Source of the DNA: CTSOIL-112 sp049291875
Lineage (GTDB): Bacteria; Pseudomonadota; Gammaproteobacteria; Burkholderiales; Burkholderiaceae
Length of the DNA stretch: 64,000 nucleotides
Assembly (NCBI GenBank): GCA_049291875.1
Contig: JBATQE010000064.1
Coordinates: 1 to 64,000 of the forward strand
Direction: 5' to 3'
In this document: positions 1 to 8,159 of the stretch, piece by piece
How positions within the stretch are numbered: the stretch's first letter is position 1
How the letters are laid out: every line of letters starts with the position of its first letter
The notes under the pieces: model-generated
The model's input: the letters and a program-made list of their open reading frames with translations, nothing else
Told to the model about the DNA's origin: nothing
The model's database searches: none
Translations under genes and position numbers: made by a program

Positions 1-68
1 CGCTATGTACTGTATAGCACTTTTATTTTGAGGCACTCATTTTTACCGACTTTAGGAGTATTTACAGC

Positions 69-272
69 ATGAAAACATTGACCATAGAACAGGTTCAATT
101 AGAAGCGATCAAGCAGCACATGAATCAGTTTGCAGATTCAGAATTAACGGCATTGTGCCGCAATATGCTGGGTAACGCACAATTAAAATATGCGGCGGCA
201 CACGAGCTTTTACAGCGCAATACCGATGGCAAACTGAACGACACCATCATTGATTTAATGACTGCGCCGTAA
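69..272 (+). CDS. Small hypothetical protein, 67 aa
   Basis: I do not recognise this protein. The case for a gene is an ATG ten bases after an AGGAG Shine-Dalgarno sequence (54-58) and an uninterrupted 67-codon frame. The product looks soluble and mostly helical, with one cysteine (Cys30), no signal peptide and no membrane segment. It stands alone at the left edge of the window, in AT-rich DNA that may belong to an integrated element ending near 983-1048. No function is proposed. Confidence 0.5.
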   Translation: MKTLTIEQVQLEAIKQHMNQFADSELTALCRNMLGNAQLKYAAAHELLQRNTDGKLNDTIIDLMTAP

Positions 273-519
273 CTCCGAAAAATAAACGGATAAAACGACA
301 TGAATAAAGGGCGTGCGTCACAAACACGCCCTATTTTCGGATAAAAAACAGCCTATTTCAAAAACACCCCATGCAATATCACAGCAGAGGCGTAAATAAC
401 CGCTTTTGCGACCAGTACGCGCGAGCGGGTGCGAAGATGAAAAACAATCAATTTCAATCAATCAGCCTGTTGTGGTTTTAAGGTTCAGAATGTTGAGAAT
501 TGTTGAAACAATTTTTGAC

Positions 520-541
520 CAAGTGCTATTAATAGCACTTG
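520..541. repeat. 22-bp perfect palindrome between the 36-bp repeats
   Basis: The half-site CAAGTGCTATT is followed directly by its reverse complement, and TTGACC direct repeats overlap its two ends (515-520 and 539-544). It fills most of the 35-base gap between the two full repeats. The core CTATTAATAG recurs in the palindrome at 694-709. Confidence 0.6.
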
Positions 542-693
542 ACCGGTTTTAAGGTTCAGAATGTTGAGAATTGTTGAAACGTCCACCTTATCCGCGCGCG
601 AACATGAAAATTATCAAATCACGCAAGATTACGGCAAGGAATTTATTTTGATCTTGGTTGCTTTTTTGGCAATCAAGAGACCGCAAGAGGAAA

Positions 694-709
694 GTACTAT
701 TAATAGTAC
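694..709. repeat. 16-bp perfect palindrome upstream of the truncated repeat
   Basis: The sequence reads GTACTATTAATAGTAC and is its own reverse complement. It shares the core CTATTAATAG with the palindrome at 520-541 and, like that one, lies a short distance 5' of a copy of the 36-bp repeat. The two may form a recurring composite unit. Confidence 0.6.
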
Positions 710-982
710 ATTGCTCCTTTGGAAATGTTGAGAATTGTTGAAACCGCCTCCTTGTTTTGCCCGTATAGAGGCGTAAAAAAACTCGGGAAGCCGCTACTTT
801 GAAAACAATCCTATGAAAGCAATTTTGTTGTCTTTTGTTGACACTCGAAATAATTGTTTTTCCCGACTATAAAAGAGCGTGGATTGAAGGGACAAAACAG
901 GGGCGAATAGAAAAAATTGGGTAACTTTTTGGGTAACTGCAAAATTAACCAATAGTAACCATTTGAAATAATTGATTAAATT

Positions 983-1011
983 CAATCGGTTCGATTGCCG
1001 CCGCCCCACCA
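983..1011 (+). other. tRNA/tmRNA 3'-end-like remnant (possible att site)
   Basis: The segment contains GGTTCGATT (988-996), as in a T-loop, followed by GC-rich bases and CCCCACCA ending at 1011, then a terminator. This is how the 3' end of a tRNA or tmRNA gene usually looks. The 75 bases upstream do not fold into the rest of a tRNA: there is no matching GGGG acceptor start and no D or anticodon arm. A displaced 3' end of this kind is what integration of an element into a tRNA/tmRNA gene leaves behind. The T-stem pairing is imperfect, so the call is tentative. Confidence 0.35.
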
Positions 1012-1019
1012 TAGAACCG

Positions 1020-1048
1020 AACGCCACTCATTTGAGTGGCGTTTTGTT
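1020..1048 (+). terminator. Hairpin terminator after the tRNA-like remnant
   Basis: An 11-bp inverted repeat (AACGCCACTCA, 1020-1030, against 1033-1043) is followed by TTTTGTTAT. It begins nine bases after the CCA of the tRNA-like remnant, as expected for the original terminator of a stable-RNA gene on the plus strand. Confidence 0.6.
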
Positions 1049-1080
1049 ATGCCTCGTTGCGGGTCATTGCTCATCGTTAC

Positions 1081-1980
1081 TCATAAACCACGCATCCATT
1101 CTGCGCGCAGATTCGCGCGCTCGGGGTGTGCGACAGCTTGGTGAATTTGTGCCAGCAGACGTTCCTTATCCCGCCCAAGCGTACCTTTGAGCACCAGATA
1201 GTTGGACGCATGATCGCTGCGAAAAACGGTGTCGTTGAGATTGAGTTGAGCCATCATCAGTCCGAGTTCTTGCATCAAACCGGTGGTGTCAGGCAGTTCG
1301 TAATTCGGGAAATGGGCTTTGAATCGCGCCATGCCCATCGGGAATGACACCACCAGCGTAGAGAGAAATTCGGGTTGTGTGTCGTTCATCAATTGCGCGG
1401 AGTGGATCGCGTGCTGCGTGCTCAATTCGGTACCGCCCAAGCCGTTCAAAATCATGACGGATCGGGTGATCTCCGCCGCTCCGAGCTTATTCAGCGCGTC
1501 ACGCGAGGAGTCGTAGTTTTCACCTTTGTTCACACGGTGCAGCACTTCGTCGTCACCGGACTCGCAGCCAACGTACACCATGCGCAGACCCGCATTGCGC
1601 AACTCTTTCAACTCTTCAACGGATTTATGACGCACATTGCGCGGCAGGCAGTAGGCGGAGACGCGCTGCACATCCGGCAGATGCGTGTGAATGGCGTTCA
1701 ATACGGCCATCAGCCGACGCGTGGACAACGCCATTGCATCGCCATCGGCCATAAAGATGCGGCGCACCGGCACCCCACGCGCAGCGACATTGCGCAAGTC
1801 GCTCTCGATTTCGTCCTGCGTGCGTGGGCGAAATTTTTTCTGCGGCGCGGTGTACATCTCGCAAAACGTACATTGATTCCACGAGCAACCATTGGTCACG
1901 GGTAGAATCAACGAGCGCGCCTCGCTCGGCGGCCGAAACACCGGCTCGATGTAGTGAATGGGGAAGGCTTCTGGGTACAT
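1081..1980 (-). CDS. Radical SAM domain protein
   Basis: This 299-residue protein has three cysteines in a CX4CX2C arrangement (Cys32, Cys37, Cys40, in GCSWNQCTFC). They would bind the 4Fe-4S cluster that cleaves S-adenosylmethionine. The SAM-contacting segments MADGDAM and VYVGCESGDDEVL follow as in Elp3/YgiQ-type radical SAM proteins (COG1032 group). There is no second cysteine cluster and no B12 domain, so it is a stand-alone radical SAM core of roughly family length. The substrate cannot be inferred. It stands alone, convergent with the possible element to its left, and no operon partner is evident. Confidence 0.85.
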   Translation of the reverse strand: MYPEAFPIHYIEPVFRPPSEARSLILPVTNGCSWNQCTFCEMYTAPQKKFRPRTQDEIESDLRNVAARGVPVRRIFMADGDAMALSTRRLMAVLNAIHTHLPDVQRVSAYCLPRNVRHKSVEELKELRNAGLRMVYVGCESGDDEVLHRVNKGENYDSSRDALNKLGAAEITRSVMILNGLGGTELSTQHAIHSAQLMNDTQPEFLSTLVVSFPMGMARFKAHFPNYELPDTTGLMQELGLMMAQLNLNDTVFRSDHASNYLVLKGTLGRDKERLLAQIHQAVAHPERANLRAEWMRGL

Positions 1981-2059
1981 GACACACTCGTTGCAAAAGT
2001 TGGATTATCGCCTGTTTCCACCCATCGGCTCAAGCCAAACGAGCCTATTGCGCGTTGAC

Positions 2060-3325
2060 TCAATCCTTTAAAAAATGCGCCACTGCGTCGAGACCGTCTA
2101 TGCGTGAGGCAATCACCTTGATCACCACCAGCAGTGGCATGGCGATCAGCAACCCAACCGCACCCCAGAGCCAGCCAAAAAACAGCAGCGCGACAAATTG
2201 GGCGGTATGGTTGATATTGACAATTTTGCCCAATATCCAAGTTTGCGCAAACGTACCAACCACCGAAGCCACCAAAAATACCGTTCCTGCGGCCATGCCG
2301 GCCATGGATAAATCAGACCATTGCTGCAATCCGGTGACGAACACACCTGCCGCCGTCAAAAGCGTACCCAAATACGGAATGATGTGCAAAATACCAGCCA
2401 GCAGCCCCCACACGCGGGCATTTTCAAAGCCGAACAAAAACAGCACCACGTAGGTCATCAGCCCGAGAATCAGGTTGGTCAGAAACATGGAGCCTAAGTA
2501 TTTTTGCACCGAGCGATGAATCTCGTTGAGCACCTCAACGGTGATGCGTTTTTGCTTGAGAGAGTCGCCGATGATGCTGACGGTTTTGCGCCGAAATTGG
2601 TCACCCGCAGCCAATAAAAAATAGGCGAGCAACAGCACCGAGGCGACCGTGCCTAAATCGCTGAAAGTGTTTAACAAACGATTGAGCAAAATTCCGCTGA
2701 ATACGCCGCTATTGGCCTCCTTCATCGGCGATGCGACCGGCTGTACAGTCGTTTGGTCTGCTGGCGCGACGGCGGGCGCTTTCGCAGGCGCTGCCGGCAC
2801 TGATGCGGCTTGTCCCGCGTTGCTCGGTACGGCAACGACGGCGCTGCTTGCGTTAGCAGCGCGCTCCGAGGCTTTGTTTAAATCATCGGCGATCACTTGA
2901 TTCACCGCATCTGCCGCTTTATTGAGCTTACTCAAAGCGCTGGTTTCGTCGTTTTGCGTGTTTCGCAGTTCCGTGCCAATGCGCTCAACCGTTTGCGGCA
3001 AGGATTCGGCCAAATTAATCGCCTGCCACCAGACCGCATAGCCAATCGCGCTGTTGAGCGCGACAAACGCCAGCACAGCAATATTGGCCGCGAGCCAGCG
3101 CGGCATGCGCCACGCGACGAAAAAATCAACCACCGGCCCCAAGGTGTAGGACAGCAAAATCCCAACGGTCAGCGGAATAAAAAACAATTCGGCCCACTTG
3201 AGCAAAACCACGACCACCGCAAAGTTGAACAAAATCAGGCTCCAAAACAGGATGCCTCGCTCTTTGTTCGGTGTTTCGTCAGGTATCGGTTCGGATACGA
3301 CGGCTGCTGTGTTTGAATGATCCAT
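2060..3325 (-). CDS. AI-2E family transporter (PerM/YdiK type permease)
   Basis: This inner-membrane protein of the UPF0118/PerM family has about eight hydrophobic segments: two near the N-terminus, then a long polar loop, then the conserved C-terminal block with FLFGFENARVWGLLAGILHIIPYLGTLL and PLLVVIKVIAS. A low-complexity Ala/Pro/Val linker of about 60 residues interrupts the periplasmic loop. Members export autoinducer-2, peptides or Na+/H+, so the substrate is unknown. I start it at Met20 of the longest frame (MDHSNTAAVV, ATG at 3325), because the upstream residues are basic and unlike the family. The ribosome site before this ATG is only moderate. Confidence 0.8.
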   Translation of the reverse strand: MDHSNTAAVVSEPIPDETPNKERGILFWSLILFNFAVVVVLLKWAELFFIPLTVGILLSYTLGPVVDFFVAWRMPRWLAANIAVLAFVALNSAIGYAVWWQAINLAESLPQTVERIGTELRNTQNDETSALSKLNKAADAVNQVIADDLNKASERAANASSAVVAVPSNAGQAASVPAAPAKAPAVAPADQTTVQPVASPMKEANSGVFSGILLNRLLNTFSDLGTVASVLLLAYFLLAAGDQFRRKTVSIIGDSLKQKRITVEVLNEIHRSVQKYLGSMFLTNLILGLMTYVVLFLFGFENARVWGLLAGILHIIPYLGTLLTAAGVFVTGLQQWSDLSMAGMAAGTVFLVASVVGTFAQTWILGKIVNINHTAQFVALLFFGWLWGAVGLLIAMPLLVVIKVIASRIDGLDAVAHFLKD

Positions 3326-3493
3326 GAAGGTCGCTCTTTTTATGATGAGAAGTTTATTTTTTGATGTTGACCGCCTCGCCATTTAATCAAGCGTACTGCG
3401 TGCGCTGGGATTAAATACCGTTTCAACGGTACTGCAATGATTCAATGATTTTATGAAGAATCAATCCATACAACCGCAATCGAGCCATTCAAC

Positions 3494-3883
3494 TCATTTC
3501 ATTTGGCTGTCAACCCGCTGCGCCATGTGTCCAACGACTTGAATGGCCTGATCAAACTGCAAGGATTTGTCAAAAAAATGCTGTACGCCCAGTTGCTGCG
3601 CGATTTTTCGGTAATGAAAATAGGTGTGATTGCTCAACACCACGAACACGGGCGAATGATTCGGGGGTAAATGCGTGCGGGCGTAGCGGATCACGTCCAA
3701 GCCATTACCCTGAGCCAGCTCAATATCGGCAATGACCAAATCATATTGATGCTGTCTGAGCAATTGGATCGCGTCGTCTTGAGTCTGCGCGGTATGCGGC
3801 AGCACATTCGGCGCCAGCTCAGCCAGCGATTCCAAAACCCGCTCTTGTAACAACTCAGAATCTTCGATCAATAACAAACGCAT
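3494..3883 (-). CDS. Single-domain response regulator
   Basis: The 129-residue product is a receiver domain only. The acidic pair is Glu7-Asp8, the phospho-acceptor is Asp53 (LVIADIEL), the switch Ser is in VVLSNH and the conserved Lys is in FFDKS. No output domain follows, so it should act like CheY or Spo0F by protein contact or as a phosphate sink. The start at 3883 is chosen because GAGGTGGG lies just upstream and the receiver begins there. It is the gene after the broken NarL-type regulator on the same strand and may belong to the same signalling cluster. Confidence 0.8.
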   Translation of the reverse strand: MRLLLIEDSELLQERVLESLAELAPNVLPHTAQTQDDAIQLLRQHQYDLVIADIELAQGNGLDVIRYARTHLPPNHSPVFVVLSNHTYFHYRKIAQQLGVQHFFDKSLQFDQAIQVVGHMAQRVDSQMK

Positions 3884-4014
3884 GTCATATTCCCACCTCA
3901 CAGTGCACAGCCACACCCCGCCGTGCCTACTCACTCTTTTGCAGACAGACTAACATGAGTGAGGCGCAGCCGCTATCGGTGTTTGTCCTACAAGCGCATG
4001 CAATTGGCTTTTCA

Positions 4015-4622
4015 TCACTCAACCAAGCCGTTTTTAATAGCGTAGTAGGTCATATCCGCATTGGTTTTGAACCCCATTTTTTCCAAAATCCGACTGCGGT
4101 AGGTACTGACGGTTTTCACACTGATGAACAACTCATCGGCGATTTCGGTCGCACTGCGCCCTGAGGCCAATTTGATGAACACCTGAAACTCGCGCTCCGA
4201 CAGCTCCTCATGCAAAGGCTTTTCATTCGGCCTGATCAACTGCTGCGACATCAGCTCGGCCACTTCGGGCGTAAAGTAATGTTTGCCCTGACTGACCTGC
4301 CGAATCGCGCGAACCATTTCCTCGGGATCGGCATCTTTGGACAAATAGCCTTTGCAGCCCAAGCGAATCAAACCGAGCGCATATTGATCGGCGGCATAGC
4401 CGCTCAAAATCAACACAGCCAAATCCGGCGCGATGTGCTTCAGATCGCGCACGGTATCAATGCCGTTTTTATCCGGCATCGATATGTCCAATACCACCGC
4501 ATCAAACTGCTTTTGTCGCACCCATTTGAGCGCCTCTTGCCCCGAGCCTGCTTCGGCACCGACGCATAAATGGCTTGTCGCAAAATCGTATGATCATCCA
4601 CCAGCAAAATCTGTTTTTTCAT
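4015..4622 (-). pseudogene. NarL/LuxR-type response regulator, frameshifted with a small deletion
   Basis: Translation from 4622 gives a normal receiver start (MKKQILLVDDHTILRQAI), then runs out of frame. The rest resumes in another frame from about 4545 (AEAGSGQEALKWV...), with phospho-acceptor Asp in VVLDISMPDKNG, Lys in GYLSKDAD and a LuxR helix-turn-helix (LSEREFQVFIKLASGRSATEIADELF). Only about 11 residues separate DDH from the GEA-like motif, where the family usually has about 20. The defect therefore looks like a deletion of roughly 25 or 28 bases rather than a single-base error. A GTG at 4521 could start a shorter product lacking the acidic pocket. The likely partner kinase at 6035-7452 is frameshifted too. 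Confidence 0.75.
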
Positions 4623-4679
4623 ATTGAACCCGAGTGCGTGAATCATTGAACCTCATCGGCATCAGCACCCTCATCATGT

Positions 4680-5096
4680 TTACTGAAAATTGCTGGTGAA
4701 CAGCTGCCACTGCTGCTGTAATTGTAAACGGGTATCGCCCAGCAGCGTGCGGTTTTTCCACTGCCTTTTGACATACACAAAAGCACCCACAGCGATGACC
4801 ATCGGCAACAAAAAAGCCGCTAAAAACAGCCATTCGCGCTGGGGTTGATGCATCGCCCAGAGGATGAAACCGATCATGCCGACCATCGACGCCAGCACCA
4901 CGCCCAATGCCACCACAGCCGCTGCCACGATGGAGCCGATGATGCGCCGCCCGTCACGCGCCAAGTTTTGCGATAAATGCGCACCCGTGTCGGATAAATA
5001 ATGACCGATCTGCGGCGCCACTTTTTGCCCCATCAGGCGCTTGACCTGAGTTGCCATGGTGTACGCCACAGCCCATCTGAAAACAGTTTTCCACAT
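4680..5096 (-). CDS. YqjE-like small membrane protein (holin superfamily III type)
   Basis: A 138-residue protein with an amphipathic N-terminal half (QVKRLMGQKVAPQIGHYL) and two membrane segments, IIGSIVAAAVVALGVVLASM and FLAAFLLPMVIAVGAFVYV, ending in a charged tail. Size, topology and position directly after a YqjD/ElaB-type gene match YqjE of the enterobacterial yqjD-yqjE pair. The start at 5096 (MWKTVF) follows GAGG by nine bases. A role at the inner membrane, perhaps in ribosome hibernation or stress, is inferred from context only. Confidence 0.6.
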   Translation of the reverse strand: MWKTVFRWAVAYTMATQVKRLMGQKVAPQIGHYLSDTGAHLSQNLARDGRRIIGSIVAAAVVALGVVLASMVGMIGFILWAMHQPQREWLFLAAFLLPMVIAVGAFVYVKRQWKNRTLLGDTRLQLQQQWQLFTSNFQ

Positions 5097-5171
5097 AGTC
5101 AATGACCTCGGCTCGTTCATAAAATACTACGCCTGTTGATCGCATGACATCAACAGACGCGCTCACGCGGA

Positions 5172-5600
5172 TTAGTAATCGGATTTCTTCGCCAAAACGA
5201 AGCCAAACAATGCCGCCAAACCAGCCACGGCCAACATCGACGTCACCGGCTTTTCCTCAACCATTTTGCTGCACGCCGCGTGTCCTTGCTTCCAAGCCGT
5301 GCCCGCCGTTTCCTGCGACGCATTTTTGAGTTGGCGATAGTGTTTTTTCAACGCCTTTTTCAAGTCTTTCGCATCATGGTCGGCCAGATCATCGGTCTTA
5401 TCGCTGATCAGGTTTTGCAATTGCGCGATCATGGCTTTGACTTCATCCGTCGAAATATTAACCGCTTTTTTCGCTTGATCCGCCGCGTCGTTGGCAAAAT
5501 CTTTGGCGTCATCGACCCAATCAGTGGTTTTGTCTTTGGCCGCCTCAACACCGTCGATTACTTTATCTTTCAGCTCTTCTTTTTTCGATTGATTAAACAT
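5172..5600 (-). CDS. DUF883 (YqjD/ElaB) family protein
   Basis: 142 residues. A long, highly charged, Lys/Asp/Ala-rich helical region is followed by a C-terminal hydrophobic anchor (SMLAVAGLAALFGFVLAKK), the layout of ElaB/YqjD/YgaM. Those E. coli proteins are tail-anchored in the inner membrane and bind ribosomes in stationary phase. The start is backed by AGAGGA nine bases upstream. The next gene on the strand is YqjE-like, so the two probably form a yqjDE-type operon. Confidence 0.8.
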   Translation of the reverse strand: MFNQSKKEELKDKVIDGVEAAKDKTTDWVDDAKDFANDAADQAKKAVNISTDEVKAMIAQLQNLISDKTDDLADHDAKDLKKALKKHYRQLKNASQETAGTAWKQGHAACSKMVEEKPVTSMLAVAGLAALFGFVLAKKSDY

Positions 5601-5691
5601 GTCGTATCCTCTTTAATGGGTTATTGAATCATATTGAATAATGATGATTTGGCGTAGGCAGTCCATCGCCTACAAGGTGCATTGTTCCGTT

Positions 5692-5850
5692 TTATAACTT
5701 CCGACCACGCACCAGCGAAATCAAGGCCAAAATCAAGAAAATCACGAATAAGATTTTCGCAATCCCGGCCGCACCGGCAGCAATACCACCAAAACCGAAA
5801 ATACCTGCGATGATCGCGATGATAAAAAATACCACTGTATAATGCAGCAT
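5692..5850 (-). CDS. DUF1328 (UPF0391, YtjA type) small membrane protein
   Basis: A 52-residue protein beginning MLHYTVVFFIIAIIAG, with the family's glycine-rich middle (GIFGFGGIAAGAAGIAKIL) and a second membrane helix ending LISLVRGRKL. It spans the inner membrane twice, and homologues are widespread and often stress-induced, with unknown function. AAGGAG lies just upstream of the ATG. It sits upstream of the DUF883 gene on the same strand. Confidence 0.9.
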   Translation of the reverse strand: MLHYTVVFFIIAIIAGIFGFGGIAAGAAGIAKILFVIFLILALISLVRGRKL

Positions 5851-6034
5851 GCTATTCTCCTTAAATTAAATTGATTCAGTTGATTCAGTTAACTCTGTGA
5901 ACGCCTCAACCCCTACCGCATCTGTGATCAAGTTGTCTCTGGCTTGTTGCTTACTACGGTTCCCATATTAAACATCCGCAAATTTTTTAACTATGCGACG
6001 CAGACTGAAAACCGTGTAGGAATAGGCCGACAAC

Positions 6035-7452
6035 ATGAATCTTACCCTCCTTCAAAAATATCAACGCTTAAAACAGCAAGTGGGCAATCGTGTCCTGTTC
6101 ACACTACTGCTGACCACACTGATGATCATCGCCACCATGTTCATTACCGACTCATGGCTCAACGACATCACCGACTCAAATCAAAAAGCGCTGGCCGACT
6201 ATGTCAAAATGAGCCGCGTCAGCCAAATCAGAACCCAAATCGAGCGTACCGAATCGGCGCAGCGTGGCTACTTACTGAGCATGGATGAAGCCTATTTACC
6301 ACTCTACGCAGACAGCAAATCCACCGTTTTGAACCAACTTCAACAGCTCTCGACCCGCATCAATACCGCCAATACCGACCCGCAAGAACAAGCGCTGTTT
6401 CATCAAATCAATAACGACATCGGCGCCAAAATCAATGAAATGGACATCACCATCAAACTCATCGAAAACGGCCGCAGCGCCCAAGCGCTGGATTTGGTGC
6501 ACATGAATCAAGGTCATCTATTGCAAAACAACATTCGCACCAATGTACAAAGCCTATACAGCCTGATTGAGCAGCGACTTAACGGACTGATCGCACAGCG
6601 CAGTGAGAAAATCAAATGGGCGCGCTGGTCAATTTTATTAACAATATTGGTGTTATCCGCAGTGATATTGGTCACGCTGAACGACTTGATTAAAGCGGCT
6701 CGGGAAAAAGCAATGCCAAACAGGCCTTGGCACAAGAGAACGAAAACTACCAAATACAACTTGCGCAAAACCTGCGACAAATGCAAACGCTGGTACTGGA
6801 CGCGCAAACCGAAATCGAAGACAGTCGGGCGCAATTGGCACGCGATTTACACGACGAATTGGGTTCGATTCTGACCGCCATACGCATGGATTTAGGCTGG
6901 AGCATCAAAAAAACGCAGGCCGACCAGCCCGAAGTGGCGCAAAAATTACAGCGCACACAAGCCTACTTGGATCGCGCGATTTTATTCAAACGTCAAGTGG
7001 TCGAAGATTTGCACCCCTCGATGCTCGATAACTTTGGCCTGTGGATGTCGCTGGAAAACATGGCACAAGAAAGCGCACAGCGCAATCAATGGCAATTGAA
7101 CCTCAATCTGCCCGAGCAGCCGCCAGAGCTAGCCAAAGGCCTGCAACTCGTGGTTTATCGCGTCGTACAAGAAACGTTGAACAACGCGAGTAAATATGCA
7201 CAGGCACGCCAATTCACGCTCGACATCACCGTGGATGAGCACCACTTGAAAATCGATATGCTCGATGACGGCATTGGCACGGATTTAACCCAAACCCAAC
7301 CGCAATCGCACGGCATCACTGGCATGAAAAACCGAATTTTTGCCGCCGGCGGACAAATCCACCTCACCAGCCAACCCAACCAAGGCATGCACACCCAAAT
7401 TCTGCTGCCATTGAACACCGAAACAAGCAAGCCACGAGCGGCTCAAGTCTGA
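6035..7452 (+). pseudogene. NarX-type sensor histidine kinase, one-base frameshift
   Basis: The first part (6035 to about 6709) encodes a membrane segment (VLFTLLLTTLMIIATMFIT), a periplasmic helical sensor resembling CHASE3, and a second membrane segment (WSILLTILVLSAVILVTL). The second part, in another frame to 7452, encodes a coiled linker, a HisKA_3 box (ARDLHDELGSILTAIRMDLGW) and an HATPase domain (QETLNNASKYA, DDGIGTD, HGITGMKNRIFAAGG). Adding one A to the run of five at 6705-6709 joins the frames into about 472 codons. This is either a real inactivating change or a homopolymer sequencing error. The natural partner is the equally broken regulator at 4015-4622. Confidence 0.8.
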
Positions 7453-7491
7453 CTCACGCGCCACACACAAGGGACATAAGAACTCAGATAC

Positions 7492-7529
7492 AAAAAAACC
7501 AACCCTCCATTTCGGAGGGTTGGTTTTTT
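7492..7529. terminator. Bidirectional intrinsic terminator
   Basis: A 10-bp stem (CCAACCCTCC, 7499-7508, against 7514-7523) with a five-base loop is flanked by seven A on the left and six T on the right. It can stop transcription from the kinase gene on the plus strand and from the DUF3597 gene on the minus strand. Confidence 0.9.
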
Positions 7530-7573
7530 AGCGCGACACTGCCTAAACAGCAGCGTGTACGGTCAAGTGACGA

Positions 7574-7969
7574 TTAGCCCAACAAACTCGCAGGGATATT
7601 GCCACCGTTGGCTGCCAACTGTTGCAAAACAGTTTTGTGCAACCAAATGTTCATGCTTGCAGAGTCGTCCATCAAATTGGCCGGGCAGCCCAATTCAGTG
7701 GCCAATTCTTTGCGATGCGCCAAGCTGCTGTCCATACCCAATAATTTCATCAGGTCAACAATCGAGGTTTGCCAGTTTAATTTTTCCGCGCTGTTGGCAG
7801 CCAAAGCCTCCAACTTCCCAACAACATCCACTTCGCTGATCGCAACAGACACCGGCGCTGCGTCTACCACAGGCGCAGCCACTTCTGCTGCGGCAACTTC
7901 TTGAACTGCGGGTGCTTCTTCTTTTTTGCCAAAACCCAATTTGGACATAATGGTACCGAAAATGCTCAT
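7574..7969 (-). CDS. DUF3597 family protein
   Basis: 131 residues. It begins MSIFGTIMSKLGFG, continues with an Ala/Val/Glu-rich low-complexity linker, and ends in the DUF3597 domain (VDVVGKLEALAA... LNWQTSIVDLMKLLGMDSSLAHRKELA... LHKTVLQQLAANGG). That domain has some resemblance to the tail of LysM-type small stress proteins. Function is unknown. The start at 7969 is preceded by AGGAGAATAAC. The gene is transcribed alone and ends at the terminator at 7492-7529. Confidence 0.85.
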   Translation of the reverse strand: MSIFGTIMSKLGFGKKEEAPAVQEVAAAEVAAPVVDAAPVSVAISEVDVVGKLEALAANSAEKLNWQTSIVDLMKLLGMDSSLAHRKELATELGCPANLMDDSASMNIWLHKTVLQQLAANGGNIPASLLG

Positions 7970-8089
7970 GTTATTCTCCTTATAAAAATTAACAGGGAGG
8001 CCATTGTACCGCAATGATTTTCGCTTTGTCTGTGTTTGATATAAATTTTTTGTGACGAAAGATATAACCACTTATACCGTCAAAGCACC

Positions 8090-8127
8090 CTAACAAAATG
8101 CGCAGATTTCTCTGCGCATTTTGTTAG
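8090..8127 (-). terminator. Terminator after rne
   Basis: A perfect 17-bp inverted repeat with a four-base loop (8107-8110) lies 33 bases past the rne stop. The minus-strand 3' arm ends in a T-rich run (TTTTGTTAG). Confidence 0.85.
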
Positions 8128-8159
8128 CTTTATCGGCTAAATCATTGAAAACGCTTGCT

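Larger units (their letters stand above)
474..744. repeat. 36-bp direct repeats with a truncated third copy (CRISPR-like)
   Basis: Two identical 36-base copies lie at 474-509 and 545-580, separated by 35 bases. Each begins GGTTTTAAGG and ends GAATTGTTGAAAC. A third, partial copy at 724-744 matches the last 21 bases exactly. Copy length, spacing, the GTTTTAA/TTGAAAC near-inverted ends and the terminal GAAAC resemble a CRISPR repeat, and a degenerate last copy is common at array ends. Against this, there are only two full copies, the gap to the third is 143 bases, no cas gene is visible, and the 35-base spacer is mostly a palindrome. It may be a decayed array or another dispersed repeat. Confidence 0.4.
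273..1080. other. Long gene-free AT-rich stretch
   Basis: No convincing coding region was seen in these 800 bases. The stretch holds the repeats at 474-744, two palindromes, two GGGTAACT direct repeats (919-926 and 931-938), a tRNA/tmRNA 3'-end-like sequence (983-1011) and a hairpin terminator (1020-1048). The motif AGAGGCGTAAA also occurs twice, near 384 and 768. Together this looks like the edge of a mobile element rather than an ordinary intergenic space. Confidence 0.5.

Noticed and set aside
936..1011. A complete tRNA gene ending in CCCCACCA
   Set aside because: The 3' end looks right, but the bases before it do not form acceptor, D and anticodon arms, and there is no GGGG partner for CCCC.
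794..1027. 77-codon open frame on the minus strand
   Set aside because: It lies across the GGGTAACT repeats and the tRNA-like remnant, has no ribosome site and no recognisable domain.
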